Assembly: GCA_018609935.1 (NCBI GenBank)
Contig: JAHENH010000088.1
Coordinates: 1 to 17,007 of the forward strand
Direction of reading: 5' to 3'
DNA from: Halobacteriales archaeon
GTDB lineage: Archaea > Halobacteriota > Halobacteria > Halorutilales > JAHENH01
Length of the DNA stretch: 17,007 nucleotides
Position 1 is the stretch's first letter. Every line of letters begins with the position of its first letter. Made by a program: the position numbers and the translations under genes. This document shows positions 1 through 7,450 of the stretch, piece after piece. The notes below the pieces were generated by a model. That model did not search any database, was not told where the DNA came from, and saw only the letters and a list, made by a program, of their open reading frames with translations.

Positions 1-439
1 ACTAATTGTAAATCCATTTTTTGATGATGAAGCTCTGGATATTATATCTTCTCCACTTGTAGATAGAGTTAATCATGATGTTGATATAGACATACTCACA
101 AGAGATGTAACTAATCAAGAGAGGCCAAGTGATTCGAATAGAGAAGAAATGAAGAAACTATATAAAAAAATTATGGAGGTAGAAAAAGAATCTAATATAA
201 ATATTTTTGAATTTAACAGTAACAGGTTTCAGAAGGGATATTTACACGCGAAGGCAGTAATATCAGATGGTGGAAGAGCATATGTAGGTAGTGCTAATGT
301 CACTGATCATAGTTTCCGTAGCTCATTTGAAATAGGAGTTATAATAGAGGATGAATCAGTTAGAGGACTTGAAAATTTCATAGATGCATTTATTAGGTCA
401 GATTTCGTGGTATCTTGTAGATTTGAAGATTTTAAATAA
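1..439 (+). CDS. Phospholipase D-like (HKD motif) protein, C-terminal part, cut by left window edge
   Basis: The frame is open from the first bases of the window to the TAA at 437-439, so the gene begins outside; the internal ATG at 149 is not its start. The visible 145 residues contain one HKD motif, LHAKAVISDGGRAYVGSAN, with H82, K84 and D89 (counted from base 2), followed by GSAN and a serine/glutamate tail (SFEIGV), the usual layout of the second HKD half of PLD-superfamily proteins. Known family roles include phosphodiesterases, nucleases such as Nuc, and accessory proteins of defence systems (for example DrmC of DISARM). Which of these applies cannot be told because the N-terminal half and the upstream neighbours are missing. 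No gene follows it on the same strand for about 900 bases. The domain call is firm; any biological role is open. Confidence 0.8.
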   Translation, partial: LIVNPFFDDEALDIISSPLVDRVNHDVDIDILTRDVTNQERPSDSNREEMKKLYKKIMEVEKESNINIFEFNSNRFQKGYLHAKAVISDGGRAYVGSANVTDHSFRSSFEIGVIIEDESVRGLENFIDAFIRSDFVVSCRFEDFK

Positions 440-558
440 AAATTTATATAAATACTATTATAGATTTTATTAATTTTCTATTTTAGGAGGACTCGGTTTT
501 GTGTTTACTTTTTGTGAAATCGCCTGACAGCGTATTTTAAGGGTGTGTCTGGAGATTA

Positions 559-575
559 CTCGGGGGTTTCCCGAG
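559..575. repeat. Hairpin 1 (CTCGGG / CCCGAG), similar to hairpin 2 at 636-651
   Basis: A perfect 6-bp stem (559-564 with 570-575) encloses a 5-nt loop. The flanks resemble those of the hairpin 76 bases downstream: GATTA before CTCGGG here, GATTT before CTCGG there, and an A-rich run after both stems. It lacks the U-tract expected of an intrinsic terminator on either strand. It could be part of a structured transcript or of an old transposon end; the sequence does not decide. Confidence 0.5.
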
Positions 576-585
576 CGAATAAAAC

Positions 586-595
586 TTTATATATA
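586..595 (+). promoter_or_regulatory. TATA-like box upstream of the tRNA 3' part
   Basis: CTTTATATAT is a good archaeal TATA-box word. Transcription would be expected to start about 25 bases downstream, near 615-620, so a transcript would begin with hairpin 2 and run into the tRNA 3' part at 669. No start codon and frame worth calling lie at that distance, which favours a non-coding transcript if the box is used. Confidence 0.35.
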
Positions 596-635
596 ACCCG
601 CTAGTAGTTTGGTTGTAAAATGTGTTCTGCGATTT

Positions 636-651
636 CTCGGGTTAAGCCGAG
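636..651. repeat. Hairpin 2 (CTCGG / CCGAG), leader of the tRNA 3' part
   Basis: A 5-bp stem (636-640 with 647-651) with a 6-nt loop, followed by eight A residues. Its stem has the same sequence as the anticodon stem (CTCGG/CCGAG) expected for an intact tRNA-Met of this type, so the CTCGG strand could instead pair with CCGAG at 679-683 of the tRNA fragment. This is either coincidence or a meaningful alternative pairing. Confidence 0.4.
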
Positions 652-668
652 TAAAAAAAATCAGTACA

Positions 669-713
669 CGGCTCATAACCGAGTCGTCGCCGGTTCGAAT
701 CCGGTTGGGCCCA
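669..713 (+). tRNA. 3' part of a tRNA-Met(CAT); 5' half not found (partial or split tRNA, or att-type remnant)
   Basis: The segment reads as anticodon loop CTCATAA (672-678, anticodon CAT at 674-676), 3' anticodon strand CCGAG (679-683), five-base variable loop (684-688), a proper T arm with GCCGG/CCGGT stem and TTCGAAT loop (689-705), acceptor 3' strand TGGGCCC (706-712) and discriminator A713. No CCA is encoded, as usual in archaea. Only the innermost bases of the 5' anticodon strand are right: A668 faces A682. A 5' half would need GGGCCCA followed by a TAGCTC-like D arm, and I find neither on either side nearby. It may be the fragment left by an element integrated in a tRNA gene, a split-tRNA 3' half, or a decayed tRNA. 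The anticodon is read from the sequence; elongator Met rather than Ile2 (also CAT) is inferred. Confidence 0.6.
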
Positions 714-788
714 CTCTCAAAGTTTAGCTCGCCGGATTTAGCTCAAAGAAGATTCTGTGCTAGTTTTAAAAATACTGTAAAACATTAG

Positions 789-837
789 TGTGCCGAATAA
801 AGTTCGGAGGTCTGCCGAGTCTTGACCCCTTGGCACA
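789..837 (+). other. Compact foldable segment (candidate small structured RNA)
   Basis: TGTGCC (789-794) pairs with GGCACA (832-837). Between them, GGTC (809-812) can pair with GACC (824-827), and CCGAA (793-797) can alternatively pair with TTCGG (803-807). The result could be a closed small junction of about 49 nt, followed by AAAA. It matches no RNA family I recognise; a shortened tRNA-like shape was considered but there is no T arm. It is reported as structure only. Confidence 0.25.
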
Positions 838-1357
838 AAAAACTGGTGGCCCATATATTTTATAAATATTTAGAGGTTGTTATTCATGAGTGGTTCCTTT
901 GTTTCTTCATTTGCTGTACAATCAGAGGCCTATTGTGTCTGTAAGATAATCTCTGTATTGGAAAATCTTTCATCTCTCATTTACTTGGAATGTGTTTTTC
1001 CACCTTCCTTATAATTAAGAAGTATTAGGGTCTAATCTACTACTACAAGTGCCACATCAGTGTCTTTGGAGGTTAGATAGGGAATTTTTAACTAACTGGC
1101 TTAAGATCATCTTCTTTCTTCCTTTTCTTTATTCTTATAATTTGAAGTAGGTTTTATCGTTTTCTAGTATCTAATTTTCTATATTCTCTATTGGCAATTT
1201 TACCTATATACTATATTTTAATATATACATTTTTTATTGATATATTATTATATCTTGATATATTATTTTATATTTAGATAATAATGTCCATAGAATGTAA
1301 AGATAGCTACAAAATATAGAAATATTCAAGTAACTGAACCTCCTCTATTTTTTTGTA

Positions 1358-1597
1358 ATGGGAGAAAAAAACCCAGAAGATAATTCAGCAGATAGGTGGC
1401 AACAGTGGAACAACTGGGATGAATGGAAGACAAATAAATCAAAAAAACAAGAAAGTGATAAATATATTAAAAATGAAATTAGTATTGATAGAACAGAACT
1501 TGTAATGGAAAAAACAAAGGAAGGATTACTGATATATAATAAAAATAAAACAAATCAATGGATGGTTATTGATAATCCTGCAGAACTAAAAAGATGA
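1358..1597 (+). CDS. Small Trp-rich hydrophilic hypothetical protein (79 aa)
   Basis: A 79-residue, very polar protein without signal peptide or membrane segment. The N-terminal third has an unusual tryptophan cluster (RWQQWNNWDEWK, residues 13-24), followed by a lysine-rich linker and a C-terminal segment (about residues 44-79) reading RTELVMEKTKEGLLIYNK and ending WMVIDNPAELKR. That C-terminal pattern, 'T.(D/E)GL(L/I)(Y)(D/N)...W(I/M)...', reminds me of the very small haloarchaeal DUF7331-type proteins of unknown function; this is a memory-based resemblance, not a proven match. The start is the only ATG near an A+T-rich promoter-like region (AAAATATAGA at about 1310-1319). It converges with a coiled-coil gene whose stop lies 11 nt downstream. 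No function can be assigned. Confidence 0.6.
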   Translation: MGEKNPEDNSADRWQQWNNWDEWKTNKSKKQESDKYIKNEISIDRTELVMEKTKEGLLIYNKNKTNQWMVIDNPAELKR

Positions 1598-1608
1598 AGA
1601 AATATTTT

Positions 1609-1887
1609 TTAATTATTTAGTTTATTTTGTAGTCTAGAATCTATTTTATCTTTTAAATCCTCTATTTGATTTTTTTGATTATCTATTTTATCTGTTAGTT
1701 TTTTGATTGCTTTATCTCTTGCTTCTATCTTTTCTTGTTTCCTTTTTATTTTTTTATTTAAATGTTTTATTTGGTTTTCTTTTTCTGTTCGCATCTTTTC
1801 TCTTCCCTTTTTTATTTCTTCAATTCTATTAATTAAATTAAATATATATTCTTCCTGTTTTTTATTTTCATTCTTCTCAATATCCAT
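1609..1887 (-). CDS. Small coiled-coil hypothetical protein (92 aa)
   Basis: A lysine/glutamate-rich protein predicted to be almost entirely helical; from about residue 15 onward hydrophobic I/L residues recur with heptad-like spacing (for example IKKLTDKIDNQKNQIEDL), which is the signature of a coiled coil. No membrane segment, cysteine or catalytic motif is visible. An in-frame ATG exists at 1911, but I place the start at 1887 because a TATA-like box (ACTTTATA, minus strand, about 1912-1919) lies about 27 nt upstream of it, the spacing of a leaderless archaeal transcript; the ATG at 1911 would sit almost inside the box. It converges with the gene ending at 1597. It might be a small scaffold or interaction partner; nothing in the sequence says of what. 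Confidence 0.6.
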   Translation of the reverse strand: MDIEKNENKKQEEYIFNLINRIEEIKKGREKMRTEKENQIKHLNKKIKRKQEKIEARDKAIKKLTDKIDNQKNQIEDLKDKIDSRLQNKLNN

Positions 1888-1908
1888 AGTTAAAACTGAA
1901 ACTTCATA

Positions 1909-1921
1909 CATATAAAGTTTA
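1909..1921 (-). promoter_or_regulatory. TATA-like box for the coiled-coil gene
   Basis: On the minus strand the sequence AAACTTTATATG lies about 27 nt upstream of the ATG at 1887, the expected TATA-to-start distance for leaderless archaeal mRNA. This spacing decides the start chosen for that gene. Confidence 0.45.
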
Positions 1922-2028
1922 TACTATCTATATTTTTCTTTATATTTTAAACATATATTTTGGATATAAAAAGATCAATATAGTGTATATTAACTCTGAG
2001 AACTATAAGACAATATATATTTTATATT

Positions 2029-3963
2029 TTACCAGTCTTCTGGTTTAGTATTATAGTCACTATCAGCTATCTTTGTTTCATTTAGATTAATTTCATTTCT
2101 TTCAATTTTTTCACCGTCATATCTTATTAATAATCCTTTTTCTATTTCCTCAATTTCTCTTCTCCTGGTTCCAGTAGCATCTTTTAGTTCTTTTTTGACA
2201 GTTTTAAGGTTGATAGGTCTTCCCCACATCTTAAATATTCTTTTAAGTGTCTGCTCTGCTTTTTCGATATCTAATTGTATACCATTATAATGGTGAATTA
2301 ATAGTAATTCTCCAGCATTTTTATAATTGGCATCATGTATTTTTATTGTGGGTTTTCCAAAATTAGTAAATTCTAAAAGAAGTTTCTTTTTTACATCTTT
2401 ATACTCAGTACTAGTAGCTTTATATTGGTCGAAAGCTTTACTGTATTCATAGGTAAAGTAATTATTTCTATCCACAAATTCTTGTGTTAAAAATTCATCG
2501 ATAAAAGTTACATCATTATGAGTTTCTCTAACTTCTTTCATTTTTCTCCAGCCACAGGTATAATCAATATTATTGATGGCTTCTTCTATTGATTCAAATT
2601 CTTTCTTATTTGACAAATAACGATATATTGTTTCTAAATTTTCTTTATTTATTTTTTTAAGAAATCCTTTATTTTCAGGTTTATTAAGAGAAAAATGACG
2701 TTCAGCTAGACCTTTATATGTAAGGAATTTCCAATCTTCATCTATGTCACGGTCTGAATAAAGATGTTTTTTTATTTTATCTCTGTCTGTCTTTTCATTT
2801 TCTATTTCTAATAGTGCTTCTGGATTTAGTGTCTGAATTGGTTTATTAGGAAGTATTAGTTTTTGAATTTTTTCAAAATCTAGTTCTTCAAAATTATCTG
2901 GATTAATTCCATTTATTTTTAATAATTTACTAGCTATTTCTTCCCTGTTCACTTTATTTTCAAGATATTTCCATAGTTCTTTACCTAGCTTATATGGATT
3001 TAACCCTCTAGAATCCAGTACTTTTGCCTGTAGCTCAGCATGATCTATAACTTCTTCAGTACTTCCAAATTCAGACATCATTATGGATTCCCAATATATA
3101 CTCCAACCCTCATTCATTACTTTAGTCATTTTTTGAGGGGCAAAATAATAGAACTCCTGTCGTAGACTCTCTATTGTTTCTTTTCTCCATTCTTCCATTT
3201 CTACTGCTTTACCACTTTTTTCATCATATCTTTTCCCGTATTTAGATAAAAAATGTAAAAGATCTTTTACTGGTTCTTCAGGAAAACTTTTTCCCTCTTT
3301 TTTATCTTGTTTGTTTAACCATTCGTCATTAAATACCTCTTTTCTTATATTATCTGAAATCCCTAGTTTTTCTAGATTTTTACTCAAATCTTCTTCCTTG
3401 GATTCTTCCCTGTTTATTTCCTCAAAACCTCTATGTTGATTTATATTGTCTTCAATACATAATATATTATCTATCCATCTTTCAACTTCTTCCATTCCTT
3501 CCTTTTCCATATATTTTTCAATTTTCTTAGAGTTTTTCTCTAACATAGATTCTCCACCTTCTATAGATTTTTGAAACCAGCTGTTATTAGCAAAAAAATC
3601 AGCATGTCCTTCAACATGTGATATGATAGCTTTCTGGTCTGAAAGTTTATTAGAAACTTGAAGGTATGCATGACATGGTTTATCTCTTGAAACAAGTTCA
3701 TAAATACGAGAATGAGTGTATTTAGACTGCTTTTTTTGTTTATCATATTTCATACCCCATCTCCAGTGAGGGTATCTAATTGGAAATCCATCATACGCAG
3801 CGACTTTGTTTACTTCATCGTAATTCACTACCCAATAATTTACTTCTCCAGGCTCTAAACCTAGTTTTAAAGCTAGCTTTTTGGCATCATCGACAGTTTT
3901 TTCAAGATTTTTTGCAACCCTATTTTTTTTATTTTTTATTCTTCGTTTTTTATTTTCATCCAT
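2029..3963 (-). CDS. spoVR: SpoVR family protein (644 aa)
   Basis: Recognised by the family's conserved blocks in order: YPHWRWGMKYDK (about residues 64-75), ISHVEGHADFFANN (about 114-127, with the paired histidines), HRGFEE (about 177), then YFAPQKMTKVMNEGWSIYWESI (about 273-294) and LNPYKLGKELW. SpoVR (YcgB in E. coli) is a soluble protein needed for the spore cortex in Bacillus and linked to stress responses elsewhere; its biochemical activity is not established. It is longer than the roughly 500-residue bacterial proteins, mostly through a charged insert after residue 130 and a longer C-terminus. I start it at ATG 3963, overlapping the upstream VWA gene by 8 nt; an in-frame GTG at 3972 is the alternative. 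It is last in a four-gene operon with that VWA gene and two prkA genes, which is the classical functional partnership. Confidence 0.92.
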   Translation of the reverse strand: MDENKKRRIKNKKNRVAKNLEKTVDDAKKLALKLGLEPGEVNYWVVNYDEVNKVAAYDGFPIRYPHWRWGMKYDKQKKQSKYTHSRIYELVSRDKPCHAYLQVSNKLSDQKAIISHVEGHADFFANNSWFQKSIEGGESMLEKNSKKIEKYMEKEGMEEVERWIDNILCIEDNINQHRGFEEINREESKEEDLSKNLEKLGISDNIRKEVFNDEWLNKQDKKEGKSFPEEPVKDLLHFLSKYGKRYDEKSGKAVEMEEWRKETIESLRQEFYYFAPQKMTKVMNEGWSIYWESIMMSEFGSTEEVIDHAELQAKVLDSRGLNPYKLGKELWKYLENKVNREEIASKLLKINGINPDNFEELDFEKIQKLILPNKPIQTLNPEALLEIENEKTDRDKIKKHLYSDRDIDEDWKFLTYKGLAERHFSLNKPENKGFLKKINKENLETIYRYLSNKKEFESIEEAINNIDYTCGWRKMKEVRETHNDVTFIDEFLTQEFVDRNNYFTYEYSKAFDQYKATSTEYKDVKKKLLLEFTNFGKPTIKIHDANYKNAGELLLIHHYNGIQLDIEKAEQTLKRIFKMWGRPINLKTVKKELKDATGTRRREIEEIEKGLLIRYDGEKIERNEINLNETKIADSDYNTKPEDW

Positions 3964-5245
3964 TAGAACCACTTCCAGCAGCTCTAAGTACCTTTTTTAT
4001 AGAATCTACAACTTCATTATTTGAATTAACTTCTGTAACTACGACATTATCTTTTTCATTAAAATGTTTTTCAAGCTTTCTGGAATGTGTTGGACCTACG
4101 GGATTTGTTGGTTGCGTTTCAACATATCCATGGAGATTGGCTTCTATATCTTCTATTAATGGTATGACTCTTTCCTTTGAATCCCCTCTATAATTTTCCC
4201 CATCACCAGATGCAAAAACGAACCTATTCCATCCATTCCAAGGATACTCAGCTTTTAATATTTCTTTAGTTAACTCGTATGCAGAAGAAATTCTAGTTCC
4301 ACCTCCTGACTCTATTCCAAAAAATTCTTCTCTTTCAACTTTCCATGCTTTATAGTCATGTACTATATATATAAAATCTGCTTGTTCATATTTTCCTTGT
4401 AGATACCAATCTAACGGTGAAAAAACACGTTCTACTAATTCCCTTTTTTCTTTATCCATAGAACCTGAGATATCTCGTATATTGACAACTACTACCTTCT
4501 CCTCTTCTTTTTCAATAGTTTCAGGATATCTATATCTTTGGTCTTCATCTCTAAATGTAATATTACGGACAATTATATTAGGTTGACCAAACTCTTGTTT
4601 TACTTCATCAATAGAACTCCATTTTTTTCTTTCTTGTACTGATAAATCTTTATAGGCTCTCTTCAACCATTTTTTAGATACATTCATCCTGTTTTTTCTG
4701 GCCCATCGAAAAGCTTCTTGGGGATTTTTACCATCTACTTTTAGTATTTCTTTTATGTAGTCAGGATCAAAGGCAGTAGCTAATTTTCTTTTTAGCCCTT
4801 GTTTAAATGTTCTTTCTAAATCTAAAACACTTTCAGGTCCAGTTTTAGTTATATCTGTTAGTTGTGTTATTTCTTCTTTTACCTTTTTACCTTTAGGTTC
4901 TAGATTTAGCTCAAATTCTTCATCTATTTCTTCAGCAAATTCTTCTGGATCCATTTCATAATATCCATGATCACCCTCTTGGCTACCTCCTTCTCCCTCA
5001 TCTTCTCCTTTTTGAGGTTTTTGTATTATATCCCCAACTTCTGGCTTCTCTTTTTCTGACTGACCTACACCTCCTTTGTCCTTATCATCGTATACAAATT
5101 CTGGAAGTTGAACTATCTTTATAGGTATACGTATATCTGTTTTGTCGCTTTTACCTATCTCACCATATTGTATAAAATTTTTTAGATCCTGTCTTCTTTC
5201 TTCACCTACTTTTCTATATCTTTCTAGATCTTCTTTTAAACCCAT
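3956..5245 (-). CDS. yeaH: YeaH/YhbH family (DUF444) von Willebrand A-domain protein (429 aa)
   Basis: The C-terminal half is a VWA domain with an intact metal-ion-dependent adhesion site: DISGS (258-262), the threonine of GGGTRISS (T317) and the aspartate of SGDGEN (D348). Alignable words such as RDISGSMD, EFFGIESGGGT and WNRFVFASGDG are those of YeaH/YhbH. The N-terminal part has a basic helical start, then an acidic, glycine-rich, probably disordered linker (about 54-120). Members are encoded with PrkA and SpoVR in many bacteria and haloarchaea and are thought to be adaptor or target proteins of PrkA; the exact role is unknown. The ATG at 5245 overlaps the prkA stop by 10 nt and is preceded by GGTGGAAAG, a reasonable Shine-Dalgarno-like stretch, so translation is likely coupled. 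Confidence 0.93.
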   Translation of the reverse strand: MGLKEDLERYRKVGEERRQDLKNFIQYGEIGKSDKTDIRIPIKIVQLPEFVYDDKDKGGVGQSEKEKPEVGDIIQKPQKGEDEGEGGSQEGDHGYYEMDPEEFAEEIDEEFELNLEPKGKKVKEEITQLTDITKTGPESVLDLERTFKQGLKRKLATAFDPDYIKEILKVDGKNPQEAFRWARKNRMNVSKKWLKRAYKDLSVQERKKWSSIDEVKQEFGQPNIIVRNITFRDEDQRYRYPETIEKEEEKVVVVNIRDISGSMDKEKRELVERVFSPLDWYLQGKYEQADFIYIVHDYKAWKVEREEFFGIESGGGTRISSAYELTKEILKAEYPWNGWNRFVFASGDGENYRGDSKERVIPLIEDIEANLHGYVETQPTNPVGPTHSRKLEKHFNEKDNVVVTEVNSNNEVVDSIKKVLRAAGSGSNG

Positions 5246-7431
5246 CTTTCCACCACTTTTCTACTAGTTAATTCAGCGGATCCTCTAGAATAATCAAATA
5301 CTTCAACCATACCTTGGATAGTTTTATGTTTTAATTTTTCCGTCTCTGTATTTTCTGGAGGTGTCTTCCAACTTTTTGGATTAAATTCCTTATATTGTCT
5401 TTTAACATCTTCAACGCTGTAGCTTGAAAGAGCATCTCTGATTGAAGGAATTTCTTTAGGTCCTATAGCTGCCTCAAATCTATCTGTTCTATCTTTCCAT
5501 GTTTGAACTTTTATTTCTCTTGCAACCTGCTTCCTAAATTCTTCAACCTCTGAAGCAGGTTTTTTATTAATATAATCATTTTCAGAAAATCTGCCTAGTT
5601 CCTCTATTTCAAATAGTTTCATTTTAAGGGGATCCGGACCTACTTCATTTTTTCTTTCATCTACTTCTATCCATTCTTGAACATTCTTTATATAATCTTC
5701 TATTGCTTTTTCTTCTGGATTTTTATCCCTCATTATTGAGTTTAATACATCTTTTTCTTGTTGTTCTCTGATATATCTACGAACTGATTCTGCTCTTTCC
5801 TTATATTCTGTTTTTTCCCTCTCCGAGAATATAGGCTTTTCATCCATTCTTTCAACCATTGCATCTAATATATCATCAGGCATAATTACGTCCTCTAAAT
5901 TAAGTTTTGAATGAGATCTATCTATTTTTTCACCTAGTAGTTCAGCAATTACATCCCTAGCATATGTAACTGGTATACCTTTTTCTCCATCATCTGATTT
6001 TTCAGAAAACTCGAGATCTTTTTTTTCTAATCTTTTATTTTCTTTTTCAATATATCCTATATCATAAAGAATAGCTTTATCCACAAGTCCGAAACCAGGT
6101 GGTAGATCAGTATTATCTAGTCGTGATAAGACATTATACATTGAAGCTGTTTCTATGGTGTGAGGAGCTAGCTCTTTGTTTGAATTTTTATTTTTGTTAT
6201 ACTTTTTTATCGTTAGGGGACTGCTTAATCCTTCTTCTATTTCTTCATGGTTTCTTATTTCCTTAATCTGATTTAGTTCTCGTCTTAAAAGTTCAGCTTC
6301 TAAACTAAGGTTTGTAAGATATTTGAATTCATGTTTTTCTAGCCTTCTTTTTAAGGCTTTAAATGGATCTTCTTCTCTTAGTTCTTGTTTAGAGTCTAGT
6401 TGAGCTTCCAAATCTGGATTTGAAATTATTATTAATACACTATCTATATCCATTGCGGTTCCTTCATCGATTTTAACAACACTTTCATCGGAAACGTTCA
6501 GAAGTCTTTGTAACAAATCTGCGTGATGGAAAGCATCTTCTATTATTGTTATTCCGCTATTACCTTGGGATAGTACACCAGTATATGAAAACGCTTGAGG
6601 ATTCTTTTTCCCTCTTGAACCAAGTTCTCTTAACATTTCAGGCATCCAGCTTCCAACCAATCTTTCTCTTGGGCTTCCCGTATCATCTGCGTGAAGGACA
6701 CCAATTCCCTTACCAATATCTACAATATAGTTTTTAACACGAAGATGTTTTTTACTTGAAATAGAAGAGAAGATATCTTTTTTTTCCCTGTATTCTTCTT
6801 TGAGATAATTATATGCTACTTTGGAGAAAGGATCTAGATCTTGGTTTATTTCTATACCTAATGAATTTTTGTTTTTTGTCTGTTTTATTATTTCTTTATA
6901 TATATTTTTAGGAAAAATAGTAAGTGGATTAATTTGTACTGGACTTTCGTACCATTCTTTTTCTGAACCCCATTCATGTACATTTGAAACATTCCATTCT
7001 AATGTGTATCTCCTACCTTCTTCCGTTTTAGAATATTCTTTGAGGCCATTTATCAAACATCTTTTGAATTCACTTTTACCCGTTGCAGTAGGTCCTTCTA
7101 TCCATATCATTTTTTCTCCTTTTCCTCTACCAGAAGAGATACTTCTTAAGGAATCGACGAACTGATTTAATATGTCAGTATTTCCAAGTATAGCGTGTTC
7201 ACCGTTATTCCAAGGATCGTCAAAAAATCTGTATCTTTCTTTTTCTTCTCCTTTTTCTACTACTTTCCGAATACCCTCGCTTTCTATAGCTTTTAACAGA
7301 TAGGTACTTGCCTGAGAGGTAATATGTGGGTTTTTAATAACTTTATTAACAAATTCTTCTAAACTCAAAGGTGTTTTATAGGCTTGGTTTAATTCTCTAT
7401 CTGTTTTTTCTATTGCTTTCCTCCCATCCAT
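5236..7431 (-). CDS. prkA: PrkA-type AAA+ serine protein kinase/ATPase, paralogue A (731 aa)
   Basis: This is a PrkA-family protein. Its Walker A is GPTATGKSEF (K119). A later block has the hydrophobic strand ITIIED as candidate Walker B, and KIDEGTAMDID plus the strand LIIISNPDLE as the sensor-1-like region. Words such as RFFDDPWNNGEHAILG and GRRYTLEWNVSN follow the pattern I recall for one of the two PrkA copies of haloarchaea. PrkA was first described as a serine kinase (YeaG in E. coli); later work on Bacillus argued for an AAA+ protease activity, so the reaction is unsettled. I start it at ATG 7431, 19 nt after the preceding gene's stop; the frame extends upstream to a TTG at 7458, but its extra residues (MNNFHYYIK) are not expected. 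The yeaH gene follows with a 10-nt overlap. Confidence 0.93.
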   Translation of the reverse strand: MDGRKAIEKTDRELNQAYKTPLSLEEFVNKVIKNPHITSQASTYLLKAIESEGIRKVVEKGEEKERYRFFDDPWNNGEHAILGNTDILNQFVDSLRSISSGRGKGEKMIWIEGPTATGKSEFKRCLINGLKEYSKTEEGRRYTLEWNVSNVHEWGSEKEWYESPVQINPLTIFPKNIYKEIIKQTKNKNSLGIEINQDLDPFSKVAYNYLKEEYREKKDIFSSISSKKHLRVKNYIVDIGKGIGVLHADDTGSPRERLVGSWMPEMLRELGSRGKKNPQAFSYTGVLSQGNSGITIIEDAFHHADLLQRLLNVSDESVVKIDEGTAMDIDSVLIIISNPDLEAQLDSKQELREEDPFKALKRRLEKHEFKYLTNLSLEAELLRRELNQIKEIRNHEEIEEGLSSPLTIKKYNKNKNSNKELAPHTIETASMYNVLSRLDNTDLPPGFGLVDKAILYDIGYIEKENKRLEKKDLEFSEKSDDGEKGIPVTYARDVIAELLGEKIDRSHSKLNLEDVIMPDDILDAMVERMDEKPIFSEREKTEYKERAESVRRYIREQQEKDVLNSIMRDKNPEEKAIEDYIKNVQEWIEVDERKNEVGPDPLKMKLFEIEELGRFSENDYINKKPASEVEEFRKQVAREIKVQTWKDRTDRFEAAIGPKEIPSIRDALSSYSVEDVKRQYKEFNPKSWKTPPENTETEKLKHKTIQGMVEVFDYSRGSAELTSRKVVERWV

Positions 7432-7450
7432 TTTTATATAGTAATGAAAA

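Larger units (their letters stand above)
440..1357. other. Long intergenic stretch rich in small structures
   Basis: About 0.9 kb without a convincing protein gene. The first 400 bases are locally G+C-rich compared with the surroundings and contain two similar hairpins (559-575, 636-651), a TATA-like box (about 586-595), a tRNA 3' part (669-713) and a compact foldable segment (789-837). The motif CCGAGT or its complement recurs at several places (about 490, 559, 647, 680 and 815). From about 860 on the sequence is A+T-rich, with TATA-like words near 859-868 and 1264-1275. A 42-codon open frame at 886-1014 has nothing to recommend it beyond being open. Confidence 0.6.

Noticed and set aside
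636..660. Intrinsic terminator at hairpin 2
   Set aside because: The run after the stem is A, not T, on the plus strand, and on the minus strand the T-run precedes the stem.
731..765. GCCGGATTTAGCTCA looks like the start of a tRNA gene
   Set aside because: No matching acceptor 3' strand, anticodon arm or T arm follows; the similarity stops after the first 15 bases.
886..1014. 42-codon open frame starting near a TATA-like word
   Set aside because: Composition is unlike the neighbouring genes, with no recognisable pattern; chance frame in a gene-free stretch.
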